Source: Aplysia californica
Lineage: Eukaryota; Mollusca; Gastropoda; Aplysiida; Aplysiidae
Direction of reading: 5' to 3'
Length of the DNA: 64,000 nt
Assembly (NCBI RefSeq): GCF_000002075.1
Contig: NW_004797769.1
Location: 531,022 to 595,021, forward strand
Position numbers and translations under genes: made by a program. Below the pieces are notes generated by a model, which did no database searches, was not told the DNA's origin, and saw only the letters and a list, made by a program, of their open reading frames with translations. This document shows, piece after piece, positions 55,701-63,450 of this stretch; positions within the stretch are counted from its first letter, which is position 1, and every line of letters begins with the position of its first letter.

Positions 55701-57614
55701 ACATTAGCGAAAAAATGGCCGCCAAAGTTTGGTAACTGTAACTTCCATAGCCTGACGGTCCTTGGAAATTGAAAATGTACTTTTTTTTGTTGCCGTTAAA
55801 TGTTTTTCAGAAAATCCACACCAAAATGTTTTAAATGGACAGAAGAGGTGTTGAGCAAAAAAAGAAAATTTAGAAGAAAAATTTACCAAAAAATGCAGAT
55901 TTCATTATTTTGACGAGCGTCTGATTTCACCACATGATAATAGGGGTTTTAATCGGATGATAGTGTGCAGTCTGAATCAACGACTATTTTGTGTGCATTG
56001 GGTTTGCTAAAAATTTTTTTATTTTTTTAGTATGTGACCTTCACCAAGATTAGTAGTAAAAAAAATATACTACTGCCATTAGAGATTAGCAGGTTTCTGT
56101 CAGATAGCCTAGGTTTGTAACGATCTTGCAGACTCACTAAAATCAGGTCACTTTTTGACCATGGACCATGTTGTTTTTTTTGTTGTTGAAAGGTATGAAC
56201 TTGTAGTTCATGAACAATGGGGTTAAAAAAAAAGATGATACGTGCACAACTAAATATTGATCTGCTCATGATAATTGTTGGATGTTTCTACAGTCGCTTA
56301 ATGTTGTCAGCGCAAGTCCAGCCCTATTAGTGATGGGGTTCATATTTAACCCTTTCGTTCCTCTTGTCAGATTTTCGGCTGAGCTGTCACTGGACAGTAG
56401 CCTAATGTCTCAGTGTTAATGGACGTGCGGTCTAGATCTAGCGCACTTGTGACATATTTCGGACACGGTCTTCGATTGTGTCACTTTTCTCACTTTCATT
56501 ATTCCCCATTTCCTCCCATCTTACTCAGGATTTCAATTAACCTGTACTACTCAGTAAAGAAGTGAATTTATTTGCCTTTTTAAAGTCTTTTCGGTGTTTA
56601 CGTTTTATGAGAGTACACGGCTGCCCGCAAGCCTAGATAAAAAAGATGCTAGCAAATTTGGTATCGATATACATGTCTTTTTATTCACGAATACAATTCT
56701 ACGCTGTGTGTGTGGCTAAAACTCCTTATATAGAAGAATTAGAGCCAGGTTATTAGCGTGATGTACATGTAATGTCATACAGGCAAACAGGAGCGGCAAA
56801 TTTTTCCAATTTTTGTGACGTACATTGTACAACATAGCGCTAAAAATTATGCATTTTCGTGACGTACCAGTGCTTCCAGTCTTTCGCAAATTTGCGGAGA
56901 TCCAAAAGGAAAATTTTTCGCGGAAATTCATTTAAAAAACCAACCCAACAACAAACATTTTAAAAAAATGCAAAATGCAATTTTTTTTCGTAATTACCAA
57001 GAGTCAACAATTGCCATCCTGCACCGGAAGTGCTCTTTTATATAAAAGTGTAGACAGTGTCTTCGGCTTTGGTTGTTTATCCTTTTTCTTCTCAATTCTC
57101 AATGGCTGTCCAGAGCAGGACGCCTGGTTCAAATGTTTATCTGGTGCTAAGTCATATAGATCTAGGAGCGTTAAATTCATCCACTTTCAGTAAGTGTAGA
57201 TCTAGTTAGAAATTGTGTGTTTATTTCAATATGCCTAATCAAACACAAGCAGAAAAAAGTAGAAAGTTAACTGTCAATTATAGATCTAGTTTTAGCTGTT
57301 ATACTACTATTTATGGATATACAGTACCGGTGCATGTGAGAAAGCATGGGCTTGGATTTATATGGATCAACCCAAGCAGAATATTATGTATGCAAGGTTT
57401 GTTTTTTTCTCACTCATTTTCTTTTTAGATATCTGCTTTTGAACAGCCAGAAATGGCATATTTAGGGTGCCCTAAAACCAAAAAAAGGCGGCGCTGTCCC
57501 CCTTCAATCCCTTATTTTGCTCATGAAATGTTTCCTTTGTTCCAGGGTCTTCACAACTACCAAGTCGGCGACAGCCTCCATCTCAGGGTGTCCTTCTCCA
57601 AATCGACCATCTAA
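25711..57614 (+). CDS. PTBP1: Polypyrimidine tract-binding protein, four RRMs
   Basis: Nuclear and shuttling RNA-binding repressor of splicing that binds CU-rich RNA. Coding exons: 25711-25718, 33652-33679, 35000-35059, 35491-35634, 36967-37110, 39191-39346, 40384-40435, 40796-40854, 41230-41395, 42184-42285, 42727-42854, 44071-44104, 45769-45861, 47969-48066, 49500-49609, 52140-52214, 54892-54955, 57546-57614. All phases agree and give 529 residues (human PTBP1: 531-557). RRM1 about 42-120 ([17 protein letters not shown]), RRM2 160-235 ([14 protein letters not shown]), RRM3 339-415 ([27 protein letters not shown]), RRM4 455-529 ending [12 protein letters not shown]. The start exon, MDG split after 8 bases, is the same as in human PTBP1. 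The RRM2-RRM3 linker is unusually Gly/Met-rich. Confidence 0.95.
26416..27424. mobile_element. TIR element in PTBP intron 1
   Basis: Left end GAGTGGTGTCGCCGGTACGC and the complement of the right end (GAGTGGTGTAGCCCCTGCGC) agree over about 28 bases with TA on both flanks (26414-26415, 27425-27426). Words GCGTGCA and GCGTGCAC recur near both ends. There is no transposase. Ends begin GAGT like the element at 8607-11633, and both carry GCGT-type subterminal words, so they may be distant relatives. Confidence 0.7.
27530..27640. repeat. Cluster of TATTCTCACC/GGTGAGAATA half-sites
   Basis: At least four inverted or direct half-sites of the TATTCTCACCCGGGTGAGAATA palindrome lie within 110 bases. More occur at 27885-27950, 28555-28641 and 28738-28760. 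Confidence 0.7.
27877..28300 (+). repeat. Dispersed repeat with promoter-like core, copy 2
   Basis: Matches 3226-3616 along its length. It begins with the 25-bp palindrome 27885-27909 and ends beyond the matching TTTTGGTCAATT with TTGATCATCCACACCGATAG, a word that ends copy 3 too. The core carries ACTTCCGG then AAAATGGCGACCCGC and a 12-codon frame that starts [10 protein letters not shown] and stops. Confidence 0.7.
27885..27909. repeat. 25-bp palindrome CTATTCTCACCCGGG...
   Basis: Arms CTATTCTCA(C/T) close on CCCGGG and re-open as TGAGAATAG. A second such site, CTATTCTCACCCCGGATGAG..., is at 28617-28641. Confidence 0.8.
28355..28545 (+). repeat. Dispersed repeat with promoter-like core, copy 3 (partial)
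   Basis: Starts just before GCGAGAACTTCCGGGCAAAA and includes AAAATGACGACCCGCGTAG, then ends with the shared TGATCATCCACACCGATAG. It lacks the left half of copies 1 and 2 and runs into more TGAGAATAG palindromes. Confidence 0.7.
28771..29461. repeat. Tandem duplication, two units of about 350 bp
   Basis: Unit 1 (28771-29125) and unit 2 (29126-29461) share long blocks in the same order: AGCAATGCCAATCGC, GCGAGGGGTAATTTTTGGGC, AATAAATGAAACTCGGCAAC, GAACGATTACTA, ACCGGAGATATTGCCGTGTT. Unit 2 carries a deletion of about 20 bp. Apparent minus-strand frames here are repeats of each other and match no known protein. Confidence 0.85.
30454..30670. repeat. Repeat with inverted partner at 32852-32877
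   Basis: The right end, complement of GATTGCACTTTACCGGACCA, is matched by GATTGTACTTTACCGGACCA at about 32857. The pair brackets the hAT-like element between them. Confidence 0.45.
30930..32353. mobile_element. hAT-like MITE, copy 1
   Basis: Ends are CAGAGATGCCAACC and the complement of AGAGATGCCAACC. The flanks repeat GAGTTTG (30923-30929 and 32354-32360). The same arrangement, with a different 7-bp flank, is seen in copy 2 at 50683-51802, so the boundaries are reliable. Terminal CAGAGATG-type repeats with 7-8 bp duplication fit the hAT superfamily. It is 1424 bp with no transposase. A central block (about 31507-31960) is absent from copy 2. Confidence 0.85.
33652..33679 (+). CDS. PTBP1: PTBP 28-nt coding exon
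   Basis: Acceptor TTTCAG and donor GTCAGT. One base completes the Gly codon split after ATGGACGG, and the exon then encodes DLYNSSGMK. Its length is 3n+1 and it matches the 3n+2 end of the start exon. Confidence 0.85.
35886..36698. mobile_element. hAT-like TIR element in PTBP intron
   Basis: Ends CAGACCTGCCACTCATC and the complement of CAGACCTGCCACCCTATG. A CTATC word flanks both sides (35880-35884, 36699-36703), which is shorter than a normal hAT duplication. The 813 bp carry repeated TCCTGATTTTT words and no transposase. A diverged 250-bp relative is at 42372-42616. Confidence 0.65.
37421..37524 (+). mobile_element. SINE family B, 5' part (interrupted)
   Basis: Begins GGGTGGTTGGCGGGTGC and runs to GTTACTCTCTTGTAACACAT. 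It continues at 38052-38120 after the inserted family A SINE, ending in the hairpin GGCACTT...AAGTGCC and GTAAAAC. No clear tRNA boxes are visible in family B. Confidence 0.8.
37525..38051 (+). mobile_element. tRNA-derived SINE, family A, complete, inside SINE B
   Basis: Flanked by a perfect 13-bp duplication GTAACACATCTAT (37512-37524, 38052-38064), the second copy restoring the SINE B sequence. The head (37525-37600) has an RNA polymerase III A box (TGGCCTAGAGG) and a consensus B box (GGTTCGAATCC), as in a tRNA. The body holds a CT-rich segment (37620-37800) and a conserved block with GTTAAAGATCCCTTGGTGGT. The 3' end is the hairpin GCGCTC...GAGCGC followed by CGTAAAAC and an A-rich tail. 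Confidence 0.9.
38052..38120 (+). mobile_element. SINE family B, 3' part
   Basis: Continuation of the copy that starts at 37421. It includes the 3' hairpin GGCACTTAT...GGCAAGTGCC with GTAAAAC. Confidence 0.8.
39903..40022 (+). mobile_element. SINE 3' end fragment
   Basis: Retains the hairpin GGCGCTC...GAGCGCC and GTAAAACCC at 39968-40010. The upstream part is diverged. Confidence 0.65.
41042..41148 (+). pseudogene. Decoy copy of a PTBP exon start (tandem duplication)
   Basis: The 107 bases duplicate the end of the intron and the first 39 bases of the exon that begins at 41230, including an acceptor-like AAAG before TCCCTAGAGAGTCGG. The intact copy at 41149-41268 reads TCCCTGGACAGTCAG. In the decoy the frame would run [12 protein letters not shown] and then stop at TAG. 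Since the real exon uses the second copy, this is an inert or decoy half exon. Confidence 0.8.
41700..41775 (+). mobile_element. SINE 3' end fragment
   Basis: Reads GCACGCTCTTATGACC, then GAGCGCCGTAATACC, a slightly diverged hairpin end of the SINE families. Confidence 0.6.
41828..42001 (+). mobile_element. SINE family B copy
   Basis: Starts GGGTGGATGGCAGGTGCC and continues through TCCTATCAAACATCTATCG and GTTACTCTCTTGTAACACC to the 3' hairpin GGCACTT...AAATGCC and ATAAAAC. Another tail fragment follows at 42020-42065. Confidence 0.75.
42184..42285 (+). CDS. PTBP1: PTBP Gly/Met-rich linker exon
   Basis: 102 bases, phase 1 at both ends, so it could be skipped without a frame change. It encodes [16 protein letters not shown]-type repeats between RRM2 and RRM3, then AGVLGSG. 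Human PTBP1 has an alternatively spliced exon in the same linker (the extra 19-26 residues of the longer isoforms), but the sequence there is Ala-rich. Confidence 0.9.
42372..42616. mobile_element. Diverged relative of the 35886 TIR element
   Basis: Shares AGATCCTGATTTTTA, GGCAGTCACCCTGGCGAT and a right end ATGACAGGTCTG. The left end has decayed and the middle is largely deleted. Confidence 0.6.
42855..44070 (+). promoter_or_regulatory. PTBP1: CU-rich intron upstream of the PTBP microexon
   Basis: Many pyrimidine tracts of the kind PTB binds are present: CTTTCTTTTTT near 43105, TTTTTCCTCTTGC near 43243, CCCTTTCTTCTG near 43721 and TTTTTGTCTTTTCTCATCTT near 43787. A strong acceptor-like CTTCTGTTGCAG ends at 43738 but opens no coding exon. 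A TCTGG repeat lies at 43872-43900. CU-tracts also follow the microexon (44160-44300). Confidence 0.55.
44071..44104 (+). CDS. PTBP1: PTBP 34-nt microexon ([12 protein letters not shown])
   Basis: Between acceptor TTTATAG and donor GTATGT lie exactly 34 bases encoding [11 protein letters not shown] plus the first base of a Gly codon that the next exon completes (GT, then VYGNV). The human exon at the same place is also 34 nt and encodes RVTPQSLFILF. Without it RRM3 lacks the start of its first helix. Skipping joins GAG-GAG to GTGTTTATGGTA and meets TGA at 45793-45795, 66 bases before the next junction, a position expected to trigger decay. Confidence 0.95.
46800..46945 (+). mobile_element. 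Two SINE 3' end fragments
   Basis: Two degenerate hairpin tails: GTTGCGAGCTCCGAAAG at about 46830, and GGCGCTTAAATGACC then AGTGCCGTAAAAC at 46893-46934. Confidence 0.5.
46971..47883. mobile_element. piggyBac-like MITE (TTAA target)
   Basis: Both ends abut TTAA (46967-46970, 47884-47887) and start CTCATTCGCTGCG and the complement of CTCATTCGCTACG. TTAA duplication is diagnostic of piggyBac-type insertion. The left half holds two direct repeats of about 165 bp (46984-47140, 47150-47310) with shared AACCG(A/G)CCTATAATTCTAGC and TTTACTTCCGGGTCA. No transposase. Confidence 0.75.
48695..49376. mobile_element. Tc1/mariner-like MITE in PTBP intron
   Basis: Ends CAGTTGAACCTTTCCTGGC and complement of CAGTCGAACCTGTGTAAGAC, flanked by TA (48693-48694, 49377-49378). 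No transposase in 682 bp. It includes polypyrimidine and CAACAACAA runs. Confidence 0.7.
49850..50310. repeat. Tandem repeat, about 180-bp unit, 2.5 copies
   Basis: Units share GTTTTGAGACAATATT(C/T)GTCATA, TCGC(T/C)(C/T)ATTTCT, GAAACTTGGCA, AGTACATTTT, GCAGAA(T/C)CTAGTC and TTTTTGAGTT(A/G)T. The third unit is partial. A 27-bp inverted repeat (CTGGATTTATTAG and its complement) follows at 50346-50373. Confidence 0.75.
50346..50373. repeat. Inverted repeat hairpin
   Basis: CTGGATTTATTAG pairs with CTAATAAATCCAG two bases later. Confidence 0.75.
50683..51802. mobile_element. hAT-like MITE, copy 2
   Basis: Same termini as copy 1 at 30930-32353 (CAGAGATGCCAACC and complement), with GAAGCTG repeated on both flanks (50676-50682, 51803-51809). 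It carries an inserted family B SINE (51264-51408) where copy 1 has 450 bp of other sequence. Left and right arms match copy 1 closely. No transposase. Confidence 0.85.
51264..51408 (+). mobile_element. SINE family B copy inside the hAT-like MITE
   Basis: Starts CGGGTGCTCTGGTGTGG, then CCTATCAAACATCTATCG, GTTACTCTCTTGTGACACC, and a shortened 3' end GGCGCAGTTGCGAGCGCC-GTAAAAC in which part of the hairpin loop is deleted. Confidence 0.75.
52497..52830 (-). mobile_element. LINE 3' end fragment in PTBP intron
   Basis: The minus strand gives [20 protein letters not shown], a Ser/Arg segment and [14 protein letters not shown], close to the fragment at 18950-19205. It has several stops. Confidence 0.75.
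53093..53150 (+). mobile_element. LINE 3' tail of CR1/L2 type
   Basis: Reads GACAAATTTCTCCCTGCGAG, ATGAATAAAGATTGTC, then ATTGTCAT, the usual end of CR1/L2-like elements with a short terminal repeat. Upstream extent is unclear. Confidence 0.55.
53290..54740. mobile_element. Possible decayed TIR element
   Basis: GGCTCGGGGTCACGAGG at about 53357 and the complement of CATCGGGGTCACGGGGG at about 54693, each beside a TTTAGTTG-type word, form a degenerate inverted pair. Nothing coding lies between. Confidence 0.4.
55000..57545. other. PTBP last intron
   Basis: AT-rich intron with no exon of its own. About 54983-55095 resembles the TACGATTTT arms of the hAT-like MITE, and 56348-56368 starts with TTAACCCTTTCG, a piggyBac-like end without a partner. 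No RNA gene found. Confidence 0.4.
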
Positions 57615-58545
57615 AATCATCGCTCATCGTCCTGTCTCATTGTATAAGTTGATCTGTTCAATTGTCTACTCAAATCTCATTGATCACCTTGCCATTATTT
57701 TTTTAAACCCATGTGCGTTATTAGCACAAAACTATTGATTTACATTGATGTAAGGCCATTCATGTTTTGAAACTGTTGATTTTGTGGGCGGGTTTGTTTT
57801 TATTTTTTTTTTTTATTTTGTATAGTGGGTTACAAGAATATTGAAAAGCATGAGATGCAGTGGACCATCTTAATGCTCTCTTTCATTTTCAGCGAGATCG
57901 TAGTGTTCCGTTTTTGGACAGCCCAGGGAATCTTATGTTCTCAGGAATAAGCTGTTCATATGTACTGTGTTCTGATTTTAGTGCACATTTGGAACAATAG
58001 AAATTTTGTAAATACATTGTATACTCGCCTCTAATGCGGCAGCTGAACTATCATGTTTTGGTTCTCTTTGTGTGTTGTTTTTATTTTCATGACATTGTGT
58101 GTATGATCTCCTTGTATTTTTTCTCCTGTGGCCATCTGCATGGTCGTGCTGATTCATGGGGAAAGTGGAGGCAGACTTGGTACCTTGGCTCTCGAGAGCT
58201 GCTATGAGGAGTATTACCCTTTGTTCATACCCGTCGGTGTTTGCAGGCTCCGCTGCTAAAACATTTAGTTGCTTTGCTGTCTGTACATGTAATGATCTGT
58301 TCAGGACTGGGGCAAACTAGGTTTTACAACTGTTTTATGAAGTACATTGTACTTTTCTGTTGGTGTTGTTCAAGCTGACAGAAGTACAGATATGCTCAAA
58401 AGTTGATCGGTTTTTTCTAAAGACGTTTCAGGGGGTATTTGCTGACTTTTTGGGGGAGTTTCTTAAAGAACCATAGATATTAAAATTTATAGTCTGTGTA
58501 GTTTCATCCATGTCGTGATCAAAATAAAACTAGTTATTTTTACTT
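57615..58545 (+). other. PTBP1: PTBP 3' UTR
   Basis: Runs from the TAA at 57612 to a little after the poly(A) signal. It holds a Pumilio-type TGTAAATA at 58007-58014 and U-rich tracts. The end point is inferred from the signal. Confidence 0.55.
58523..58528 (+). promoter_or_regulatory. PTBP1: Poly(A) signal AATAAA
   Basis: First clear AATAAA after the PTBP stop, followed by T/G-rich sequence (TTTTTACTTTGCAG...TTGTTTGG). Confidence 0.6.
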
Positions 58546-58605
58546 TGCAGTACTGGTTTATTCATTGTTTGGGGTAGTTACAAATTGTACAGTACATGAT
58601 CAAGG

Positions 58606-58736
58606 TTCTTCCTTTTTGGCCCAAGTCAGAAATGTGCCTAAATGAAACTGATCATCCAGGGACTCCTGACAGCCGAGGAGTCCTGTGGTGGATCAGTTTC
58701 AATGTTGACCCGTCTGACTTGGGCCATAAGGCCTTG
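58606..58736. repeat. Foldback hairpin with about 55-nt arms
   Basis: CCTTTTTGGCCCAAGTCAGA and the complement of CTGACTTGGGCCATAAGG match, and so do TGAAACTGATC...CAGGGACTCCT and AGGAGTCCTG...GATCAGTTTCA. The loop is only about 8 bases (GACAGCCG). Confidence 0.8.
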
Positions 58737-58755
58737 GTGATGTCGGTGGAATGTA

Positions 58756-58885
58756 TGGTTGGTGGGTATTTTTTTCTATCAAGCATCTGTCATCTTTATC
58801 TCTTGTCCTCATGTTACTCTTTTGTGATACCTCTAATCTTCGGCACTTGAGTGACTTATGTTGCAAGTCTTGTAACACTTGTTGG
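58756..58885 (+). mobile_element. Diverged SINE family B copy
   Basis: GGTTGGTGGGTATTTTTT, TCTATCAAGCATCTGTC and ATGTTACTCTTTTGTGATACC follow family B order. The hairpin end is GGCACTTGAG...CAAGTCTTGT. Confidence 0.6.
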
Positions 58886-58989
58886 AACTTAAAAGTGATC
58901 TTAGGGAAACTTAAAGAGAAATTATTTGGTTGTGTGTGCAGCAAAAATGACTTGTTCAGAAACTACAATTGTAAACTAGAAGTTATACG

Positions 58990-59125
58990 TCCTCATCAAC
59001 ACTGTTTAGATCAAATTTGGTCCTTTTTTTTAAGCACGAGGGGGCTATCCCCAAAAATACAGTTTTTAGAAAATCGAGGGTAAAGTTTTTGCCCCTTGTT
59101 CAGTTTCTGTAAAAGACTAGGAGAG
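58990..59125 (-). repeat. Dispersed repeat, inverted partner of 13285-13395
   Basis: On the minus strand it shares AGTCTTTTA(C/A)AGAAACTGAAC, GATTTTCTAAA and GGGATAGCCCCCT with HCCS intron 4. Confidence 0.6.
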
Positions 59126-60336
59126 TTTCCTCTGTTACCAAATAAATGCAGTAGAACACGACTACAGCAGGACCTTACCGGAATCCCCCTTTTTCTCTGT
59201 GTAAACTCAATTAACTGTGCTCGGGTTTAGCAGGGCAAGGAAAGGCCCGAACTCGGATACAGCATACAGCGGGAGAGATCAAGTATTGAGGTTTAGCTGG
59301 GTTTAAGGGGATTGGGGAGGCGTTGGCGGGCTCCAAATAGGCAGTCAGCAGTGCAGCGTGAATCATAATAGCCAGTCCAGTGAGGTGGGGCAGGCGGCAG
59401 AGAGAGATGGTGTGTAGATACGCATTATGTGAGCCGCCACACCAAAAGTGGCGTGCGTGCCGTAGCTTAGAGGCTCTGTACATGTATGAAGAGAGCGTAT
59501 AGGGCCGGCCAAAAAGTAAAAGAAGAGGAGAGTGTGGTGTATGTGATTCCTGATTCATTGAACTGCGATCATTTATGCTGACTCGGGCATACGCACGCTT
59601 AGGAGTTGGGCTGCTTTGACCCTGCCTGTCCATGCCAAACTCTGCTGACTGAAAGGGGAATCAAATTTCCCAGCACTCAAAGAATTATTCCCGCTTGGGA
59701 ATCGGACCAACTCCTGTGGGCAATGGCAAAGCGCCTGACTGCTACAGCACAGACATCGGTGAACAAGTACAGTTGGGTCCATGTAATGTACAGTAGAAGT
59801 AAACCATCTAAAGTAGGGTGGACTAAAATTACGGTGGAGTCTGCGTAAAGTTAAATTTAAATACATGTAAAGAGAACATTGTCAATGGTCAATCTGAAAA
59901 CTGCAAGAAACCAAAAAAAAAAAAATCTCCAATTTTGTCTTTGACTTTGAGTTGAGTGAAAACCCATAGAGATGAGCCAAAATGCTGCCATTTCTAACCC
60001 ACAATGACTTATGGGGATTTGTCGACTAGATCTTTTAACCAGGAACCGCACCATCAAGTTTTACTGGAGTCTTCCTAAGAAACAGACAGGCATTGTCAGT
60101 GTACTGTATACTGCATGCCTATGTTTAAATCACAGAAACACACATCAATCACGACCTTCTGTTGGTCATGATTTATTGTTTCTGCAAAGTTAGTTCACAA
60201 ACACTACAGTGACCGCGTGTTTCGTGACGTCATTTATGTTTACATCACACACAATGCGTGGATGTCGCTGAAGCTCGGCTTTCTTAGTTTATAAGATAGT
60301 AAGAAGACCCAGAGCTGCAGAAAAAGTAATCTGGCA

Positions 60337-60591
60337 CGCCGGCTTAAAGCACGTTTCGGACTCGAGCACGCTAAACGGCTCTAACCGAATTTTTGCTATA
60401 TAAATTACACGCCTTTAAGCACGGAAACTTCGGCTTCAAGCACGCTTCATTTACAAGACAGTCAATATTTTCTTGATGACCCATCGAAGTTTGAACAGTC
60501 TACACCGCAGCAGTGGAGTGTGTCAAGAGAAACCCAAAGAACGCGAGTGATGGACACACACTCACACGGGCGGAGAGGAAGGCAGAGAGAT
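60337..60591 (+). mobile_element. Partial copy of the 9297 MITE
   Basis: GCACGCCGGCTTAAAGCACG, TTTTTGCTATATAAATTACA and GAGTGTGTCAAGAGAAAC are in the order of the left half of 9297-10075. The terminal CAGTCC and the right half are gone; the copy runs into a GATA microsatellite. Confidence 0.85.
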
Positions 60592-60662
60592 GTAGATATA
60601 GATAGATAGATAGATAGATACATGTACATACATATATATAGATAGATAGATAGATATAGATA
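60592..60662. repeat. (GATA)n microsatellite
   Basis: TAGA/GATA tetramers with a TACATA interruption, directly at the end of the MITE fragment. Confidence 0.9.
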
Positions 60663-62430
60663 TTAGAATCGAGTCGAGCATTCGATTTCAGTGTTCATTG
60701 CCAGTGCCTCATCATTTAGCTGACAGGGGCAAGTGCGTGAGGCAATATCACTATCACTCAGATCTCCTCACTTTGCTTCTACTTCTATACATGCTAGTCC
60801 TAACCTGACACACAGCACAATACAGTGTGTACAAGTACAATGTAGTGCATAGTCTATTTGTGACCCAGCACCTCTTCTTCATTTATCGTTCCCAACGGTG
60901 TGTGTGTGTGATCGTTTTCCACTCTCCGGACATCAACTCATCCGGAGTTGACTGGAATGGTGCCGTGCACTATACAATACATTACGTAGTGTACCATACT
61001 GAGTAAAAGAGAGTTTAGAGAGGTACAGTCGACTACGGATTCTTTATAAATTATGAGTTGAGTGATGTCAGGGGAGTGGAAGAATACCAACTCATCAAAT
61101 ATCATTAAATATAAATTATAAATCTCAAGTTCAACTTGACGGCAGAGATCACAAAATCAAGGGACACAACAAATTTAATACATGTATTTTCTACTGTTCA
61201 TATTTTGATTTTCGTACAATACAATGTCGTAAAAAGATCTCTACGTGTACATTTTATCATGATTATGACTATGAGTATATTTTTGGAAAAGAATACCTTC
61301 ACCCCGAGACACACACACACACACATGGGCGAAGGCTGACTTGTTTGGAAGGTTAGTCAAAGTGAGACAACGAATCAGGTAGAAATGAGGCCACACACGA
61401 AAAACTTCCCACAATAAGAGCATAACAAAACTTCTTATTCGAGGCGGTAATATATAATGAGTTGCTAATGAAACCAAATCCTGAAAAACCATCATAATTT
61501 ATAACAATACTTTGCTGAATGTTCACCCGCCAAAATACTCGAGAAAATATCTCAATAATTGCCCACTTTGGGCAAAACGTATTAATATTATTGACGGTGG
61601 GAATAATTCATGGTCTCAAGATTTTTCAGCAGTAAATTTAACTAAAGAATAGATGTGAGTGCACAAACAGAAGGCAAAGAAGCAGAGATGACAATACTCC
61701 CAAGTCCAATATTATGTAGCAATTTGGCTTCAAAATTAGCTGTCATTGTCGTGGCCAGGAAATCAGGTAATGAACAGATTATACTATAGAGTATAGAGCG
61801 GTAAAAAGTCGAGACACCCCCCCCCCTAAAAAAGCTATTAAAAAAAAACAACAACACAAAAAACCCAGGCTTTCTCACCAGCCCCGAGATTATAGGGGGG
61901 GGGGGGGGGGGGGAGGGGTCCGGTCGGGGCGGTTTGCTAGCAGATTGAGGGCGCAAAGCGGCTATCGTGGACAAGCCGATCGCGCCAGACTCGTCGCCTC
62001 AAATTTTTGGAGGTAGACTCTACCAGCCCAATTACATGTACATGTATTGTTAGCTTACATAATCAGTGCTTGTCATTGTGACTGCTTATGAGAGTGACCC
62101 GAAAAGAATGAACAGGGTATTTTGATGCAATTGAACAGTTCCGAGAGCTATATACTTAAAATTTATCAGGCCTTCGTCTGTTTATGGGTGTATAAATTGA
62201 CGGCGACGATGTTCCCAAATTACGGAAGGGAAGCAGTGATTATTTGTTATGGCATTTATGGTAGGCGCTTCGCCAATGTACACAAACGGAGAAGAAACAT
62301 AACTAGAGAGAAAGAAAAAAACCCCTCCCAACGTGAAGACAGTACTGAGTATGTGTAGATGTTCAGGGACTTGTACAGTTATGAGGAAAAATAACTGCAA
62401 AATATCTAAAATCTAAAATTACAAAGTTCA
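60663..62430. other. Intergenic stretch, no gene seen
   Basis: Simple repeats (a CA run at 61308-61325, G run at 61896-61915) and AT-rich sequence only. Confidence 0.4.
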
Positions 62431-62438
62431 CCTGTCTC

Positions 62439-63450
62439 TTGAGCCGACACGCGAAACTGGATAATGAGTTTCACTCAGCCAGAGTTTTTACACATGGTCA
62501 AGGACAAATGACAAGATGGGAAGAGCATGCAGTCGAAAAAAAAGTTGGTTGGAGTGACATCTGGAAGTGGAACACATCTAAGACTAAGCTTTCTCCTCCG
62601 GTCTATCTATCATGTTCATGTATGATGATGTTTTACCTTCACCGGGGAACTTGGTCAGATGGAAGGTAAATGCGGTAAGCTATGAATCTTGAAGCATCTT
62701 CTGTCAAATTGAAAACTGGCTCTTGACAGGTACACATGGAGACACAACGAGGTGCTTAGTAAGTGCTCACCACGATGGCGACAAAACAGGTGGAAGAAGG
62801 AAAATACGCCCCGAAGCTACAGAAGCATGGACTAACCAAGTTTGAGTTTGTTCCGAAAGGAAGCACTGTTCCCAACAGAAAGAAAGCAAACGAAGCCATG
62901 AAAGACCAGAGCGGAGGCACATGGGGGGTAGCTGCTGACAGGGCTTCCAGAGATTCTTCCCCATCCCAACAACAAAAATAGCCAGACTTGGTGTTATGGG
63001 AGGAAGAAGAGAAAGAGGACAGGTGCGCCTGGTGGAGCTCACGGTGCCTCACGAAGACAATAGCAATGCTGCACATGAGCGGAAAGAAAACCGATATGAG
63101 GCGCTTGTCGAAAAATGCAAGGAGACAGGTTGGATTTGGAAAGCAACTCACTTTCTGATTGAGGTTGGATACAGAGGTTTTGTAGCAATTTTAGCGTCCA
63201 AAAGGGGATGAGAGTGGCAGGAGTTACTGCAAAGAAAAGTGACGAACTCATAAATTTCCTTCAGGAGACAGTAGCAGTCACTGGATCTGGTTGAAGCGAG
63301 AGGACGCAGGCTGAAATGAATCTTAAGAGTTGGCAGCAGAGGAATACAGTCGGACTTGCAAGGAGACCTCACATCGGCAAGGGGGCTCGGTGCGTCAGAA
63401 AAGCTAAGGAGAGGAAGAGCCCGAAACAGCGACGCATTCACTCCTGATGA
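62439..63450 (+). mobile_element. LINE remnant with C-terminal endonuclease-like domain
   Basis: Frame pieces follow a known mobile-element order: QGQMTRWEEHAVEKKVGWSD, an isolated RGTWSDGR, then RYTWRHNEVLS, an NRKKANEAMKD spacer, PDLVLWEEEE and VRLVELTVPHEDN, AHERKENRYEALV and VEVGYRGFV. The PD...ELT pattern recalls PD-(D/E)XK restriction-like endonucleases of non-LTR elements, but I did not verify the family. At least three frame breaks and an internal deletion near 62670-62730 make it dead. No reverse transcriptase is left. Confidence 0.6.

Noticed and set aside
56348-56420. piggyBac-like element starting TTAACCCTTTCG
   Set aside because: No partner end or duplication could be located.
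59148-59840. Mariner MITE beginning CAGTAGAACACGACTACAGC
   Set aside because: No matching inverted end was found, so only the general resemblance remains.
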